Source of the DNA: JACJXF01 sp038316435
Lineage (GTDB): Bacteria; Bacteroidota; Bacteroidia; Bacteroidales; GCA-2748055
Assembly: GCA_038316435.1 (NCBI GenBank)
Contig: JBBQAQ010000013.1
Coordinates: forward strand, 1 to 64,000
Direction of reading: 5' to 3'
DNA length: 64,000 nucleotides
Positions 44,450 to 54,169 of this stretch are shown here, piece by piece. The position numbers and the translations under genes were made by a program. Every line of letters starts with the position of its first letter. The stretch's first letter is position 1. Under the pieces are notes generated by a model. The model ran no database searches. It was not told where the DNA came from and saw nothing but the letters and a program-made list of their open reading frames with translations.

Positions 44450-44765
44450 TTCAGTTATTTCTTGCCTTTATGGCGATGGTAACGAACAAATCCTTGAAGA
44501 AATAATTGCTTTTTAGGTAATAGTTATGGCGACAACAGTTTACTTAATAAAGGGTTCATGCGCCTCAAGAAAACGAAAACTCAACAATATGATTGCAAAA
44601 TGCTTTGTGAATTATAGCAATGTAAATTAGAATCAGCTCAAAATATCGAGAACAGTATTGTGTCGATCATTTACATCGGATTTTTTTTAAATGATAAAAC
44701 ATAAAAGAATTATTTTTATTATATTGCAACCTTTCAGGGTCGTTGTTTGTTATTAGGTGAATAAC
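44450..44765. other. Gap without a recognised gene
   Basis: AT-rich, no protein-like frame of useful length and no structured RNA seen. Confidence 0.5.
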
Positions 44766-44797
44766 TTGAATATTAAATGAATGTAGAATTATATTTG
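44766..44797 (+). promoter_or_regulatory. Promoter of the small lipoprotein gene
   Basis: TTG at 44766..44768 and TATATTTG at 44790..44797 with 21 bases between, then a leader of about 60 bases to the ATG. Confidence 0.6.
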
Positions 44798-44861
44798 TAG
44801 CTTACAAGTATTCTCCGAACCTGAAATATAAATTTTTGATAGATAATAAAATCATTTTACA

Positions 44862-44996
44862 ATGAAAAAGCTTGCTTACGTTCTTGTGCTGGTATTTGCC
44901 CTTGGTATTCTTTTAACCTCCTGCAACAAAAAAGCAAACTGCCCAGCTTACCGCGGTCAGATTGATCAGGAACAGGTTGTTAGACCTCAGGCTTAA
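44862..44996 (+). CDS. 44-residue lipoprotein
   Basis: A small gene with its own good promoter. The product is MKKLAYVLVLVFALGILLTSC followed by a 23-residue tail, NKKANCPAYRG then QIDQEQVVRPQA. The lipobox Cys is residue 21; a second Cys in NCPAYRG could pair or bind metal. It lies 166 bases upstream of an outer-membrane-type protein gene on the same strand. Confidence 0.75.
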   Translation: MKKLAYVLVLVFALGILLTSCNKKANCPAYRGQIDQEQVVRPQA

Positions 44997-45162
44997 TAAA
45001 CCAAACCGGTTTATTCTGGTTATGAATTAAGGTATTGCAGATAATTATCCTAATGTTTACAGGATTGTTTTCTGCAATATTTATCTTTTTATTATGCATA
45101 TCATAAACTGTTTGACAAGACCTTTGTTTTCAAGGTATTGTTTTTATTTACGGAGATGATTT

Positions 45163-46017
45163 ATGCGAAAATTTCTCAAACTATACAGTTTACTCATTTT
45201 ATCTTTCTTTTCTGTGAATGTTTTCTCACAGGGAGAGTTAGATGATCAACCAAAAATAATGCTCAGGAATGAGAAAAGCGGAATAGTTTTCCTTACCTCA
45301 AATGGTATTGGTCTTGGTTATCGTTATGGAAAGAGAATTAATGCTCGGAACCAAACCCTATATGACGTTGATTTTATGACCGTCAAGCATCCTAAAGAAA
45401 TTAAATTAACCAGTAATTACAACTATTATTCCAGCCGAAGTTTTATTTATGGCAAACAGAATAGTTTCTTTGAGTTGAAGGGAAGTATTGGTAAGCAGTA
45501 CGAGATATTCCGAAAAAATGACAGAGGAGGCATTTCTATTCGCTATTTTTATTCGGCAGGGCCTACTATTGGAATTTTAAAACCCATCTATTACGAAATC
45601 AGATATTATAATTTATATGAGGATTTTACCAAAATAGAAAAATTTAATATTTCAATTCATCAATCCAATATAAATGGAAAGGCTTCCTTTTTTAAAGGGT
45701 TTAATGAATTATCTGTTGTGCCCGGTGGATCTGCGAAATTTGGTTTTAATTTTGAATATAGCCGCGAAGACGCTGTAATACATGCACTTGAAGTGGCTAT
45801 TGGCCTTGATGTTTTCCCAAAGGCAATTCCCATTATGGCAACTCAAAATGATTTTTATTTTTTGAATCTTACCGTAGGATATCGTTTTGGAAAAGTAATA
45901 GACGTAAGCGAAGCTGCGTTATCTGAGAAATGGAAATCACGCAGAGCCGAACAAAAATTAAGCCGTAGTATTTCTAAAAGCCAAAAAAAACAGGAGAATA
46001 CTCTTCAGGATTTTTAA
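45163..46017 (+). CDS. Exported beta-rich protein, probable outer-membrane protein
   Basis: 284 residues, signal peptide ending near VNVFSQ. Many short strands with aromatic residues (GIGLGYRYGKRINARN, TSNYNYYSSRSFIYGK, FYFLNLTVGYRFGK) fit a barrel, followed by a charged C-terminal tail (SRRAEQKLSRSISKSQKKQ) that would hang into the periplasm. No family name can be given. It may be co-transcribed with the 44-residue lipoprotein. Confidence 0.6.
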   Translation: MRKFLKLYSLLILSFFSVNVFSQGELDDQPKIMLRNEKSGIVFLTSNGIGLGYRYGKRINARNQTLYDVDFMTVKHPKEIKLTSNYNYYSSRSFIYGKQNSFFELKGSIGKQYEIFRKNDRGGISIRYFYSAGPTIGILKPIYYEIRYYNLYEDFTKIEKFNISIHQSNINGKASFFKGFNELSVVPGGSAKFGFNFEYSREDAVIHALEVAIGLDVFPKAIPIMATQNDFYFLNLTVGYRFGKVIDVSEAALSEKWKSRRAEQKLSRSISKSQKKQENTLQDF

Positions 46018-46118
46018 GCTGGATTTCACCTTGTTGATTTTCTGTAATTATTTAAATCCAAGAATTTACTTTCATTTTAAAACTATCCATTCATTTTTTC
46101 TGCATAATCATTATTCAC

Positions 46119-46149
46119 TTTGAGGTTTTATTTTTTATTCATAAATTTG
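46119..46149 (+). promoter_or_regulatory. gapA promoter
   Basis: TTTG (46119..46122), 19-base spacer, TAAATTTG (46142..46149): an exact match to the Bacteroidota consensus, 63 bases before the gapA ATG. Confidence 0.8.
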
Positions 46150-46212
46150 CGTCACAATTGAGAAAACACATAAAAAAGATTCCTTTTACATAAATCATTA
46201 ATTATTAATATT

Positions 46213-47220
46213 ATGGCAAAAATTAAAGTTGGTATTAACGGTTTCGGAAGAATAGGCAGACTTGCCTTCAGAGCCGCAATGAAAAGAACAGATATGGAGA
46301 TTGTTGGAATAAACGATCTTATTGATGTTGACTATATGGCATATATGTTGGAATATGACACAATGCACGGAAAATTTGATGGTAAAGTTGAAGTAAAAGA
46401 TGGCAAACTGGTTGTTAACGGTCAGGCTATCCGCGTAACTGCTGAAATGAAACCTGAAAATTTGAAATGGAATGAAGTTGGTGCTGAATATATTATTGAG
46501 TCAACCGGATTATTCCTTTCCAAAGATACTGCTGTAGGTCATATCACTGCAGGTGCAAAACATGTTGTAATGTCAGCTCCCTCAAAAGACGACACTCCGA
46601 TGTTTGTAATGGGTGTAAACCACAAAACTTTTAAATCCGACATGCAGTTTGTTTCCAATGCATCATGCACTACCAACTGTCTTGCTCCTATCGCAAAAGT
46701 ATTAAATGATAGCTTTGGTATCGCAGAAGGCCTCATGACAACTGTACACTCAACTACTTCAACTCAGAAAACTGTTGACAGCCCATCCAAGAAAGATTGG
46801 AGAGGTGGACGTGCAGCTGCCGGAAACATTATTCCATCTTCAACCGGTGCAGCAAAAGCTGTTGGTAAAGTTATTCCTGAGCTGAATGGTAAACTTACAG
46901 GTATGGCTTTCCGTGTTCCAACCCTGAACGTTTCAGTTGTAGATTTAACAGTTAAACTTGTTAAACCAGCTTCCTATGACGCAATTAAAAAAGCTATGAA
47001 AGCTGCTTCAGAAGGCGAATTAAAAGGTATTCTTGGTTATACAGAAGATGATGTTGTTTCAAGCGACTTCATGACCGATCCACGCACCTCCATCTTCGAT
47101 GCAGGAGCCGGGATATCACTGAATGACAACTTTGCAAAAGTGGTTTCATGGTATGACAATGAGTGGGGATATTCAAACAAACTCCTCGATTTGATTGCTT
47201 ACATGAACACTGTAAAATAA
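46213..47220 (+). CDS. gapA: Glyceraldehyde-3-phosphate dehydrogenase, type I
   Basis: 335 residues, normal length. NAD-binding INGFGRIGR at 8-16 and the catalytic SNASCTTNCLAP motif with its nucleophilic Cys; the conserved SSTGAAKAVGKVIPEL and WYDNEWGYSN segments follow. Glycolytic and gluconeogenic. It stands alone, with a strong promoter and a terminator at 47237. Confidence 0.97.
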   Translation: MAKIKVGINGFGRIGRLAFRAAMKRTDMEIVGINDLIDVDYMAYMLEYDTMHGKFDGKVEVKDGKLVVNGQAIRVTAEMKPENLKWNEVGAEYIIESTGLFLSKDTAVGHITAGAKHVVMSAPSKDDTPMFVMGVNHKTFKSDMQFVSNASCTTNCLAPIAKVLNDSFGIAEGLMTTVHSTTSTQKTVDSPSKKDWRGGRAAAGNIIPSSTGAAKAVGKVIPELNGKLTGMAFRVPTLNVSVVDLTVKLVKPASYDAIKKAMKAASEGELKGILGYTEDDVVSSDFMTDPRTSIFDAGAGISLNDNFAKVVSWYDNEWGYSNKLLDLIAYMNTVK

Positions 47221-47236
47221 TAGTTTTCACAACAAT

Positions 47237-47273
47237 AAAAAGAGGCTGTCCCAGAAATGAGACAGCCTCTTTT
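47237..47273 (+). terminator. gapA terminator
   Basis: AAAAGAGGCTGTC pairs with GACAGCCTCTTTT over about 11 bases; the U-tract serves gapA and, on the other strand, the converging DUF1987 gene. Confidence 0.85.
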
Positions 47274-47295
47274 GTTATAACTATTTTCGATCTGA

Positions 47296-47673
47296 TTAAT
47301 AAAAATCAATCATTTTAAATGGTATCTTAATAGTATTCATGTAATGCTGACCTAATTCCTGAATTGATTCATCATCCTCTTCATAAAACCATTTAACAAT
47401 GCAATCGTTTCCCTTATCGAAATTTATCTTAACAACTCTGAACATCTCGAGCATGTACTTTGAGGATCCACTATTGATATATTCAAGCTTAATCTCAATA
47501 TTAGTTATCTTTTGGGGCTCGCGATAATAATCTTCAAGTTTCTGTATAATAACATCATAATACTCCCCGGGATCTTCAGGGATAGAGCGCCCTTCAATTC
47601 TAAGGACTCCCTCTGAAGGCCTCAATTCAACCTCTGGTGTATTAAAAGTTCTCTCTATAAAAAAATCTTCCAT
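47296..47673 (-). CDS. SiaC-like regulatory phosphoprotein (DUF1987)
   Basis: 125 residues. ERTFNTPEVELRPSEGVLRIEGRSIPEDPGEYYD is the family's opening, and NSGSSKYMLEMFRVV its core, where the Ser is the likely phosphorylation site. SiaC proteins in proteobacteria are antagonists or partners in kinase/phosphatase switches that control biofilm formation; partner genes (SiaA/SiaB-like) are not seen here. The acidic C-terminal half suits protein binding. Confidence 0.85.
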   Translation of the reverse strand: MEDFFIERTFNTPEVELRPSEGVLRIEGRSIPEDPGEYYDVIIQKLEDYYREPQKITNIEIKLEYINSGSSKYMLEMFRVVKINFDKGNDCIVKWFYEEDDESIQELGQHYMNTIKIPFKMIDFY

Positions 47674-47703
47674 AATAACTTCACATTAGTTTAACCGTTT
47701 TTG

Positions 47704-48951
47704 CTACTCATATCTGAGTGCTTCAATAGGATCCTGTTTAGCGGCTTTAACGGCCGGAAAGTATCCTGAAATTATTCCAACTATAAAACAAAGAAAAACT
47801 CCTAATGTAATCCATTGCCAAGGCACAACAAAAGACGTTTTCAATAACAAAGAAACAACATTTCCGATTAAAATCCCAAGAACAATACCAAAAGCTCCAC
47901 CAAGTTGTCCAATTACAATCGCTTCAAAGAGAAACTGCTGCTTAATAGTACGTGATTTTGCACCCATCGCTTTTCTAATTCCAATTTCTCTGGTTCTTTC
48001 GGTAACAGATACTAACATGATATTCATAAGCCCGATCACAGCTCCAAATAAAGTAATAACACCGATAACAATGGCTGCAAACCTTATATTCTTCAAACTG
48101 GAGAGCAATATCTCAACCAACATATCACTTTTGTTAATATTAAAATCGCTTTCATCTTTAGGATCCAAATTCCTTACTTCACGAAAGACGCCTTCACTTT
48201 CACCAATAGCCGCATCCATTAACTCCGGCTTATTTGGTTTGATATTGATGGAGTAATTCATATTTGGCCGGGAAAAATATTGTCTCATATTGGTGTAGGG
48301 AATAACACACATATTATCCATATTCCGCCCCATACTTGAACCTTTTTTCTTAAGGGTCCCAATTACTCTGTAACGACCGCTACCAATAATAACTATCTTG
48401 TCAATCGGATCAATTTTATTGGCAAAAAGTTTATCTACAATTTCACTTCCCACAACAACATAATTTCTGTTATTAATCACATCATCTGCAGAAAAACCCC
48501 TACCCTTTTCAACCTCTAGACCTGCAGTACTAATGTAATTATCATCAGCACCAACAACTGGAACATTCGGATTGGTTTTCATTGATTCATGCTTTACAGT
48601 TGCCATTCCTGTTGCCCAAGCCCAAATAGATACTTCGGCAGGAAACACAAATTTCTCTTTAAACGCTTCAGCCTGCCTGTAATTAATAAAAGTATAATTC
48701 TTCTTACGCCTCTTTTGGTTACCGATCTGTATGTCCATTCCCCTACTTTCAATTACAAAGGTATTTGCACCCATCCTTGTAAGCTGACTTGTAAATGATT
48801 TCTCAATAGAGTCAATAGCAGTTAAAATGCCTACTAATGCCATGATTCCAAAAGCAATAATGAAAATGGTGAGAATTGTACGCAAACGGTTGGTTCGGAT
48901 AGCCTGTAAGGATACCTTAAGATTTTCGCGAAACATTGCACCTTTTATCAT
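47704..48951 (-). CDS. MacB-type ABC transporter permease
   Basis: 415 residues: a first membrane helix (TNRLRTILTIFIIAFGIMALVGIL), a large periplasmic domain (about 50-280) and three C-terminal helices containing GLMNIMLVSVTERTREIGIRKAMGA, the family's coupling motif. The ATPase gene is not next to it. The protein probably belongs to a lipoprotein- or macrolide-type efflux/transport system. It lies 30 bases upstream of the DUF1987 gene on the same strand. Confidence 0.9.
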   Translation of the reverse strand: MIKGAMFRENLKVSLQAIRTNRLRTILTIFIIAFGIMALVGILTAIDSIEKSFTSQLTRMGANTFVIESRGMDIQIGNQKRRKKNYTFINYRQAEAFKEKFVFPAEVSIWAWATGMATVKHESMKTNPNVPVVGADDNYISTAGLEVEKGRGFSADDVINNRNYVVVGSEIVDKLFANKIDPIDKIVIIGSGRYRVIGTLKKKGSSMGRNMDNMCVIPYTNMRQYFSRPNMNYSINIKPNKPELMDAAIGESEGVFREVRNLDPKDESDFNINKSDMLVEILLSSLKNIRFAAIVIGVITLFGAVIGLMNIMLVSVTERTREIGIRKAMGAKSRTIKQQFLFEAIVIGQLGGAFGIVLGILIGNVVSLLLKTSFVVPWQWITLGVFLCFIVGIISGYFPAVKAAKQDPIEALRYE

Positions 48952-49090
48952 GGGAGATAGAATTCTGTATAATCGAGATAAAATTAAGAATTTCTGAACA
49001 ATATTTGTATTAAAACGTCTCCTATTAAAAACAAGTATTAAACTTTGTGTAATTTCGCAACAGAAAATAAATCAATTAATATCTCCTTCC

Positions 49091-51361
49091 ATGGCTTTTG
49101 ACATTAAAATGATTCAATCTGTATATGCCGGAATAGCTGATAAAATCAATGCCGTGCGTAAAATCACTAATCGTCCTTTGACACTTACGGAAAAAATTTT
49201 GTATTCTCATCTTGACAAAGGAAATACTCAAAAAGCTTATATTAGAGGAGAGGATTATGTGAATTTTAATCCGGACAGAGTCGCAATGCAGGATGCAACT
49301 GCCCAAATGGCATTACTACAATTCATGATGGCAGGAAAAACCACTGCTGCTGTGCCCTCAACAGTGCACTGCGACCATCTTATCCTGGCAAAATCAGGAG
49401 CTAAAGAGGATCTTGCAGTTGCAAATACCAATAACAAGGAAGTATTCGATTTTCTGGCTAACGTATCTAATAAATATGGCATAGGATTCTGGAAACCCGG
49501 AGCAGGTATTATACATCAGGTAATTCTTGAAAATTATGCTTTTCCTGGAGGAATGATGATTGGTACAGACTCGCATACAGTTAACGCAGGTGGCCTTGGT
49601 ATGGTGGCAATTGGTGTTGGAGGTGCTGATGCCGTAGATGTTATGGTTGGAATGCCATGGGAACTCAAATTTCCAAAACTCATTGGTGTTAAACTTACCG
49701 GTAAGTTGAGTGGATGGACTTCTGCAAAAGATGTAATTCTTAAACTTGCAGGAATCCTTACAGTTAAAGGTGGAACCGGGTACATAGTTGAATATTTCGG
49801 AGAAGGAGCAAAATCCATATCATGTACCGGAAAAGGTACTATTTGCAATATGGGTGCTGAAATCGGAGCTACAACTTCATTGTTTGGCTATGACGAAAAA
49901 ATGAAACTTTACCTTGAAGGTACAGGCAGAAAGGACATTGCAAAACTCGCTGATGAAGTAGCTTCTAACCTCACCGGCGACCCGGAAGTTTATGAACACC
50001 CAGAAAAATATTTCGATCAGGTTATAGAACTTGACTTATCTGAACTCGAACCTCATATCAACGGCCCTTTTACTCCTGATAAAGCATGGCCACTTTCACA
50101 GTTTGCTAAAGCAGTAAAGGACAACGACTACCCCACGCGTCTGGATGTAGGCTTAATCGGCTCTTGCACTAATTCATCTTATGAAGATATTACCCGCGCT
50201 GCATCTATTGCCAAACAGGCGAAACAAAAGAATTTAAAGGTTAAATCTGAATATACCATAACCCCTGGTTCTGAACTCGTAAGGTTTACTATTGAACGTG
50301 ATGGTTTGCTTAAGACTTTTGAAAATATCGGGGGAGTTGTACTGGCTAACGCCTGCGGGCCATGTATTGGTCAATGGGCTCGACACAATGCCGATAAACA
50401 GGAAAGAAACTCGATCATTACTTCCTTCAACAGAAATTTTGCAAAAAGAAATGATGGTAACCCTAATACTTATGCATTTGTGGCCAGCCCTGAAATCGTT
50501 ACTGCACTTTCAATTGCCGGGGATCTTAGCTTTAACCCTATTACCGACACATTAATAAATGAGAAAGGTGAAAAAGTCAAGCTGGATGAACCCAAAGGTG
50601 TTGAATTGCCTGAAAAAGGATTTGAAGTAAAAGATAATGGCTACCAGGCTCCTGCAACTGACGGATCAAGCTTAATCATTAACGTTGCTCCTGATTCCCA
50701 GCGACTTCAGCTACTGACTCCCTTTAAAGAATTTGAAGGAAATGATCTGAAAGGACTTAGATTACTGATTAAAGCCAAAGGTAAATGCACCACCGATCAT
50801 ATCTCTATGGCTGGTCCATGGTTAAAATACCGCGGACATCTGGAAAACATCTCCAATAATATGCTTATCGGAGCGTTAAACTTTTTTAATGAATTACCGA
50901 ATCAGGTACTCAATCCATTTGATAAACAATACATTGCTGTTCCTGATCTTGGGAAAGTCTATAAATCAAAAGGTCTCGATTCAATCATTGTTGGGGATGA
51001 AAATTATGGTGAAGGATCGTCCCGTGAACATGCAGCAATGGAACCTCGCTTCCTGAATGCACGAGCTGTACTGGTAAAATCATTTGCGCGCATCCATGAA
51101 ACGAATTTAAAGAAACAGGGAATGCTTGCCCTTACTTTTGTAAATAAGGACGACTATTCTAAGATTCTTGAAGACGATACATTCGAAATCAGGGGTCTTG
51201 CTGGTTTTGCGCCAGGTAAAAATCTGGAATTGTTGCTCATTCATGCTAACGGGAAGTCGGAGAGTATTAAAATTGCGCATACTTATAATGAAAACCAGAT
51301 CGAATGGTTTAAGGCCGGGTCGGCTCTGAACCTCATCCGAAAAAAGGGAGGAAAGTTTTAG
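49091..51361 (+). CDS. acn: Aconitate hydratase
   Basis: 756 residues, of the mitochondrial-like branch. Cluster ligands are in GSCTNSSYEDI and NACGPCIGQW; GTDSHTVNAGGLG and GENYGEGSSREHAA-type (DENYGEGSSREHAA) active-site loops are complete. It converts citrate to isocitrate through the Fe4S4 cluster in the TCA cycle. No other cycle genes are adjacent. Confidence 0.97.
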   Translation: MAFDIKMIQSVYAGIADKINAVRKITNRPLTLTEKILYSHLDKGNTQKAYIRGEDYVNFNPDRVAMQDATAQMALLQFMMAGKTTAAVPSTVHCDHLILAKSGAKEDLAVANTNNKEVFDFLANVSNKYGIGFWKPGAGIIHQVILENYAFPGGMMIGTDSHTVNAGGLGMVAIGVGGADAVDVMVGMPWELKFPKLIGVKLTGKLSGWTSAKDVILKLAGILTVKGGTGYIVEYFGEGAKSISCTGKGTICNMGAEIGATTSLFGYDEKMKLYLEGTGRKDIAKLADEVASNLTGDPEVYEHPEKYFDQVIELDLSELEPHINGPFTPDKAWPLSQFAKAVKDNDYPTRLDVGLIGSCTNSSYEDITRAASIAKQAKQKNLKVKSEYTITPGSELVRFTIERDGLLKTFENIGGVVLANACGPCIGQWARHNADKQERNSIITSFNRNFAKRNDGNPNTYAFVASPEIVTALSIAGDLSFNPITDTLINEKGEKVKLDEPKGVELPEKGFEVKDNGYQAPATDGSSLIINVAPDSQRLQLLTPFKEFEGNDLKGLRLLIKAKGKCTTDHISMAGPWLKYRGHLENISNNMLIGALNFFNELPNQVLNPFDKQYIAVPDLGKVYKSKGLDSIIVGDENYGEGSSREHAAMEPRFLNARAVLVKSFARIHETNLKKQGMLALTFVNKDDYSKILEDDTFEIRGLAGFAPGKNLELLLIHANGKSESIKIAHTYNENQIEWFKAGSALNLIRKKGGKF

Positions 51362-51513
51362 GGATTTCTTTAAAATATAAATATTACATTTTAAAATCGC
51401 TGGTATGTGTCAGCCAAATGATTTTTCTGGCTGTATGCAGTGTTTCAGCAATTGCCTGTTTTTGATGTTTTTTATTAGTTTCCTACACAATTAACTGAGT
51501 TAAAAAAAATACT

Positions 51514-52590
51514 TTGGAAAACAAAATTCAAGCTTTTGCTACATTGGGAAAGTTTCTGAAACAATTTGATTCAGTGAGTTTCATGGAAAATTCGCAATTA
51601 GCTGAAGTCAATGAATTATATGCGAAACCATTTCTTCTAGCCATAAAAACCGCTGAAATATATAACCCATGGTTTACACGGGATTTTATGCTGTATTCCT
51701 TTTCATCATTTGCCGAGATGCTTGAAGAAGAAAAACTCCGTAAATGGGTGGATAACTATCCACAGCTAAAGAATTTTTCCGGAAAAAGACTGAATATTGG
51801 AATCATTATGGCTGGAAACATTCCACTAGTTGGTCTGCATGATTTGGTTTCCGTTTGTTTCTCCAACCATAAAGCGGTAGTAAAAATGTCGTCCAAAGAC
51901 GAGAAATTAATGCCTGTTTTGCGGGATGTGCTTTGTCATTCTAATCCTGAATTCGCAGAAACTATTTTGTTGTTAACCGAACCTTTGAAAAATATTGATG
52001 CCGTAATTGCAACTGGTAGTGATAATTCTTCTCGTTATTTCGAATATTATTTTGGAAAATATCCCCACATAATTAGAAAAAACAGAAATTCAGTGGCAAT
52101 TCTGACAGGAGATGAAACGCCTGATGACTATAAAAATCTGGCAGATGACATTTTTCTGTATTTTGGAATGGGTTGCCGAAGTGTCTCTAAACTTTTTTTA
52201 CCCCTTGGCTTCAATATTCCAAATATGCTGGATAATTTTGAATCCTATTCGTATCTTTACAACCACAATAAATACGCTAATAATTACGATTATTATAAGG
52301 CTATTTATCTGGTGAATCTCTTGAAACATCTGGATACTGGCTATCTTCTGCTCAAAGAGGATCAGAGTTTGTCCAGTCCGGTAGGAATAGTGTTTTACGA
52401 GTATTATAATGAGTGGCCGCAATTGAAAGGCCGATTAGAAACAGATGCTGAGAAAATTCAATGTTGCGTAAGCGGCTCAGATTTTATTGAAAACTATGTA
52501 GGGTTCGGAAACAGTCAGAAGCCGGGATTAAATGACTACCCGGATAATGCAGACACGTTAAAATTTTTACTTAACTTGAATAAAAAATAG
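51514..52590 (+). CDS. Acyl-CoA reductase (LuxC-like)
   Basis: 358 residues from a TTG start at 51514; no ATG in the frame gives the opening. GIIMAGNIPLVGLHDLVSVCFSNHKAVVKMSSKDEKLMP is the nucleotide-binding signature of this aldehyde-dehydrogenase-like family, and YFGMGCRSVSKLFLP holds the catalytic Cys. It reduces an acyl-CoA to an aldehyde. No lux-like partners are near, so a role in lipid or aldehyde metabolism is more likely. Confidence 0.8.
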   Translation: MENKIQAFATLGKFLKQFDSVSFMENSQLAEVNELYAKPFLLAIKTAEIYNPWFTRDFMLYSFSSFAEMLEEEKLRKWVDNYPQLKNFSGKRLNIGIIMAGNIPLVGLHDLVSVCFSNHKAVVKMSSKDEKLMPVLRDVLCHSNPEFAETILLLTEPLKNIDAVIATGSDNSSRYFEYYFGKYPHIIRKNRNSVAILTGDETPDDYKNLADDIFLYFGMGCRSVSKLFLPLGFNIPNMLDNFESYSYLYNHNKYANNYDYYKAIYLVNLLKHLDTGYLLLKEDQSLSSPVGIVFYEYYNEWPQLKGRLETDAEKIQCCVSGSDFIENYVGFGNSQKPGLNDYPDNADTLKFLLNLNKK

Positions 52591-52592
52591 TT

Positions 52593-53225
52593 ATGGTTTT
52601 TAAGTTCAGATTGTTATCACATGAAATCAAGGATTTTGTCAGAGATATTGAAATCCGGTCGAATCAGACATTTTATGATTTTCATAAGGCCATCCAGGAT
52701 GACCTGAACTACGACAGTGCGCAGATTGCCTCATTTTATCAAACTAATCAGCTTTGGGAAAAGGAAAAGGAATTTACCCTATTCGATATGTCGGATGTAC
52801 CTAATAACATTACTGTTGCGATGGACCGGGCAAGATTGCGCGACTTTGTTAAAGATCCAAAACAAAGATTGATTTATATTTTCGACTTCTTCAATGCAAG
52901 AGGATTAAACATTGAACTAATTGACACACAGGAAGAAGTAAGGTATTTCGACTATCCTGCAGTAGTATTTTCAAAAGGTGCCTCACCTCAGCAAATCCTT
53001 TTCGGAAATAAGGATTTAGGCTCAATTGTGGGAGATGTTAATTCAGCCTTTAACTTTCAAGATCAGTATGATGAGGGAGCAAAAGAAGGATTGCCGGGTG
53101 AAATAGACACAAATGAGGACGAAGGCGTTTCGGATGAAGTTTCAGGCGAAGTTTCAGAATTCGATGACGACGACGACGACTCTTCAGAATTCATCGATGA
53201 AGGTGATGAAAATTCCAGAGAATAA
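52593..53225 (+). CDS. PRiA4 ORF-3-like protein with acidic tail
   Basis: 210 residues. The first about 145 form the 'IS1096 passenger/pRiA4b ORF-3-like' domain (FDVRDIEIRSNQTFYDFHKAIQ-type opening, DDLNYDSAQIASFY, RLIYIFDFF). From about 160 the sequence is almost all Asp/Glu/Ser, including a run of six Asp. Two bases after the acyl-CoA reductase gene, and its acidic tail is encoded where the next gene begins. Function unknown. Confidence 0.75.
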   Translation: MVFKFRLLSHEIKDFVRDIEIRSNQTFYDFHKAIQDDLNYDSAQIASFYQTNQLWEKEKEFTLFDMSDVPNNITVAMDRARLRDFVKDPKQRLIYIFDFFNARGLNIELIDTQEEVRYFDYPAVVFSKGASPQQILFGNKDLGSIVGDVNSAFNFQDQYDEGAKEGLPGEIDTNEDEGVSDEVSGEVSEFDDDDDDSSEFIDEGDENSRE

Positions 53226-54120
53226 AAAAGAACTAATAGTAATTGCCGGACCTACAGGAATAGGGAAAACTGCTCTTAGCATTGATATTGCTCAAAAACT
53301 GAATACCGAAATTATTTCAGCTGACTCCCGGCAGATATATAAAGAATTACATATTGGTACTGCGGTTCCTACAAGTGATGAGCTAAAAAAAGTGCCTCAC
53401 TATTTCATTCAGAATATTTCTATTCACGAATCATATAATGCCAGCAAATATGAAAATGGGGTAAATCTTCTTCTTGAAAACCTTTTCAAAAAATTCGATA
53501 AGGTCATTTTATGCGGAGGTTCAGGCATGTATATTGACGCTGTTTGTAAAGGTATTGACCTGCTTCCCTCCATTGATCCGGAAACCAGAAACAGAATCCA
53601 GTTACAGTTTGAAACGGAAGGAATTGAAAGTCTTCTTGAAGATTTGCTAAAACTTGATCCCGCTAGTTTTGATAAAATTGATCTCAGTAATCCAAAGAGA
53701 ATTCAGAAAGCTCTTGAAGTAAGCATAATAACAGGGAAACCATATTCCTCTTTTCTAACATCCCCTGAAAAAATAAGAAATTACACCATTAAGAAGATAG
53801 CCCTTGATATGAACCGGGATATGCTTTATGAACGGATAAACGCAAGGGTTGATGCAATGGTTGAGGAAGGACTTGTTGAGGAGTCCAGAAGTTTATATCC
53901 CTATAAAAAAATAAATGCCTTAAATACTGTCGGTTACAAAGAACTTTTCGAATATTTTGAAGGAAAGATAAGTTTGGAAGAAGCAATCATCAGTATTAAG
54001 TCCAACACCCGTTACTACGCGCGAAAACAGCTTACCTGGTTTCGAAAAGACCAAAAAACTAAATGGTTTCATCCATCTGAATCAGAGGAAATTATGAATT
54101 ATATTACAGGTAAAAATTAG
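53206..54120 (+). CDS. miaA: tRNA dimethylallyltransferase
   Basis: 304 residues from the ATG at 53206, preceded by GAAGG and giving the family's usual length; a longer frame upstream only re-reads the acidic tail of the previous gene. P-loop AGPTGIGKTALSIDIAQ, ADSRQIYKELHIGTAVP and the tRNA-binding NALNTVGYKELFEYFEG are intact. It prenylates A37 of tRNAs that read codons starting with U. Its start overlaps the previous gene by 20 bases. Confidence 0.95.
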   Translation: MKIPENKKELIVIAGPTGIGKTALSIDIAQKLNTEIISADSRQIYKELHIGTAVPTSDELKKVPHYFIQNISIHESYNASKYENGVNLLLENLFKKFDKVILCGGSGMYIDAVCKGIDLLPSIDPETRNRIQLQFETEGIESLLEDLLKLDPASFDKIDLSNPKRIQKALEVSIITGKPYSSFLTSPEKIRNYTIKKIALDMNRDMLYERINARVDAMVEEGLVEESRSLYPYKKINALNTVGYKELFEYFEGKISLEEAIISIKSNTRYYARKQLTWFRKDQKTKWFHPSESEEIMNYITGKN

Positions 54121-54169
54121 CCGTTATTTTGCTAAGTATTTTTTTCGGGAAACAATTATATGTTTTAAA

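Noticed and set aside
51408..51431. Hairpin CAGCCA...TGGCTG after aconitase as terminator
   Set aside because: Short stem with no U-tract.
53113..53205. An N-terminal extension of MiaA
   Set aside because: It is the out-of-frame reading of the acidic tail (poly-Thr) and exceeds the family length; the start at 53206 has a better context.
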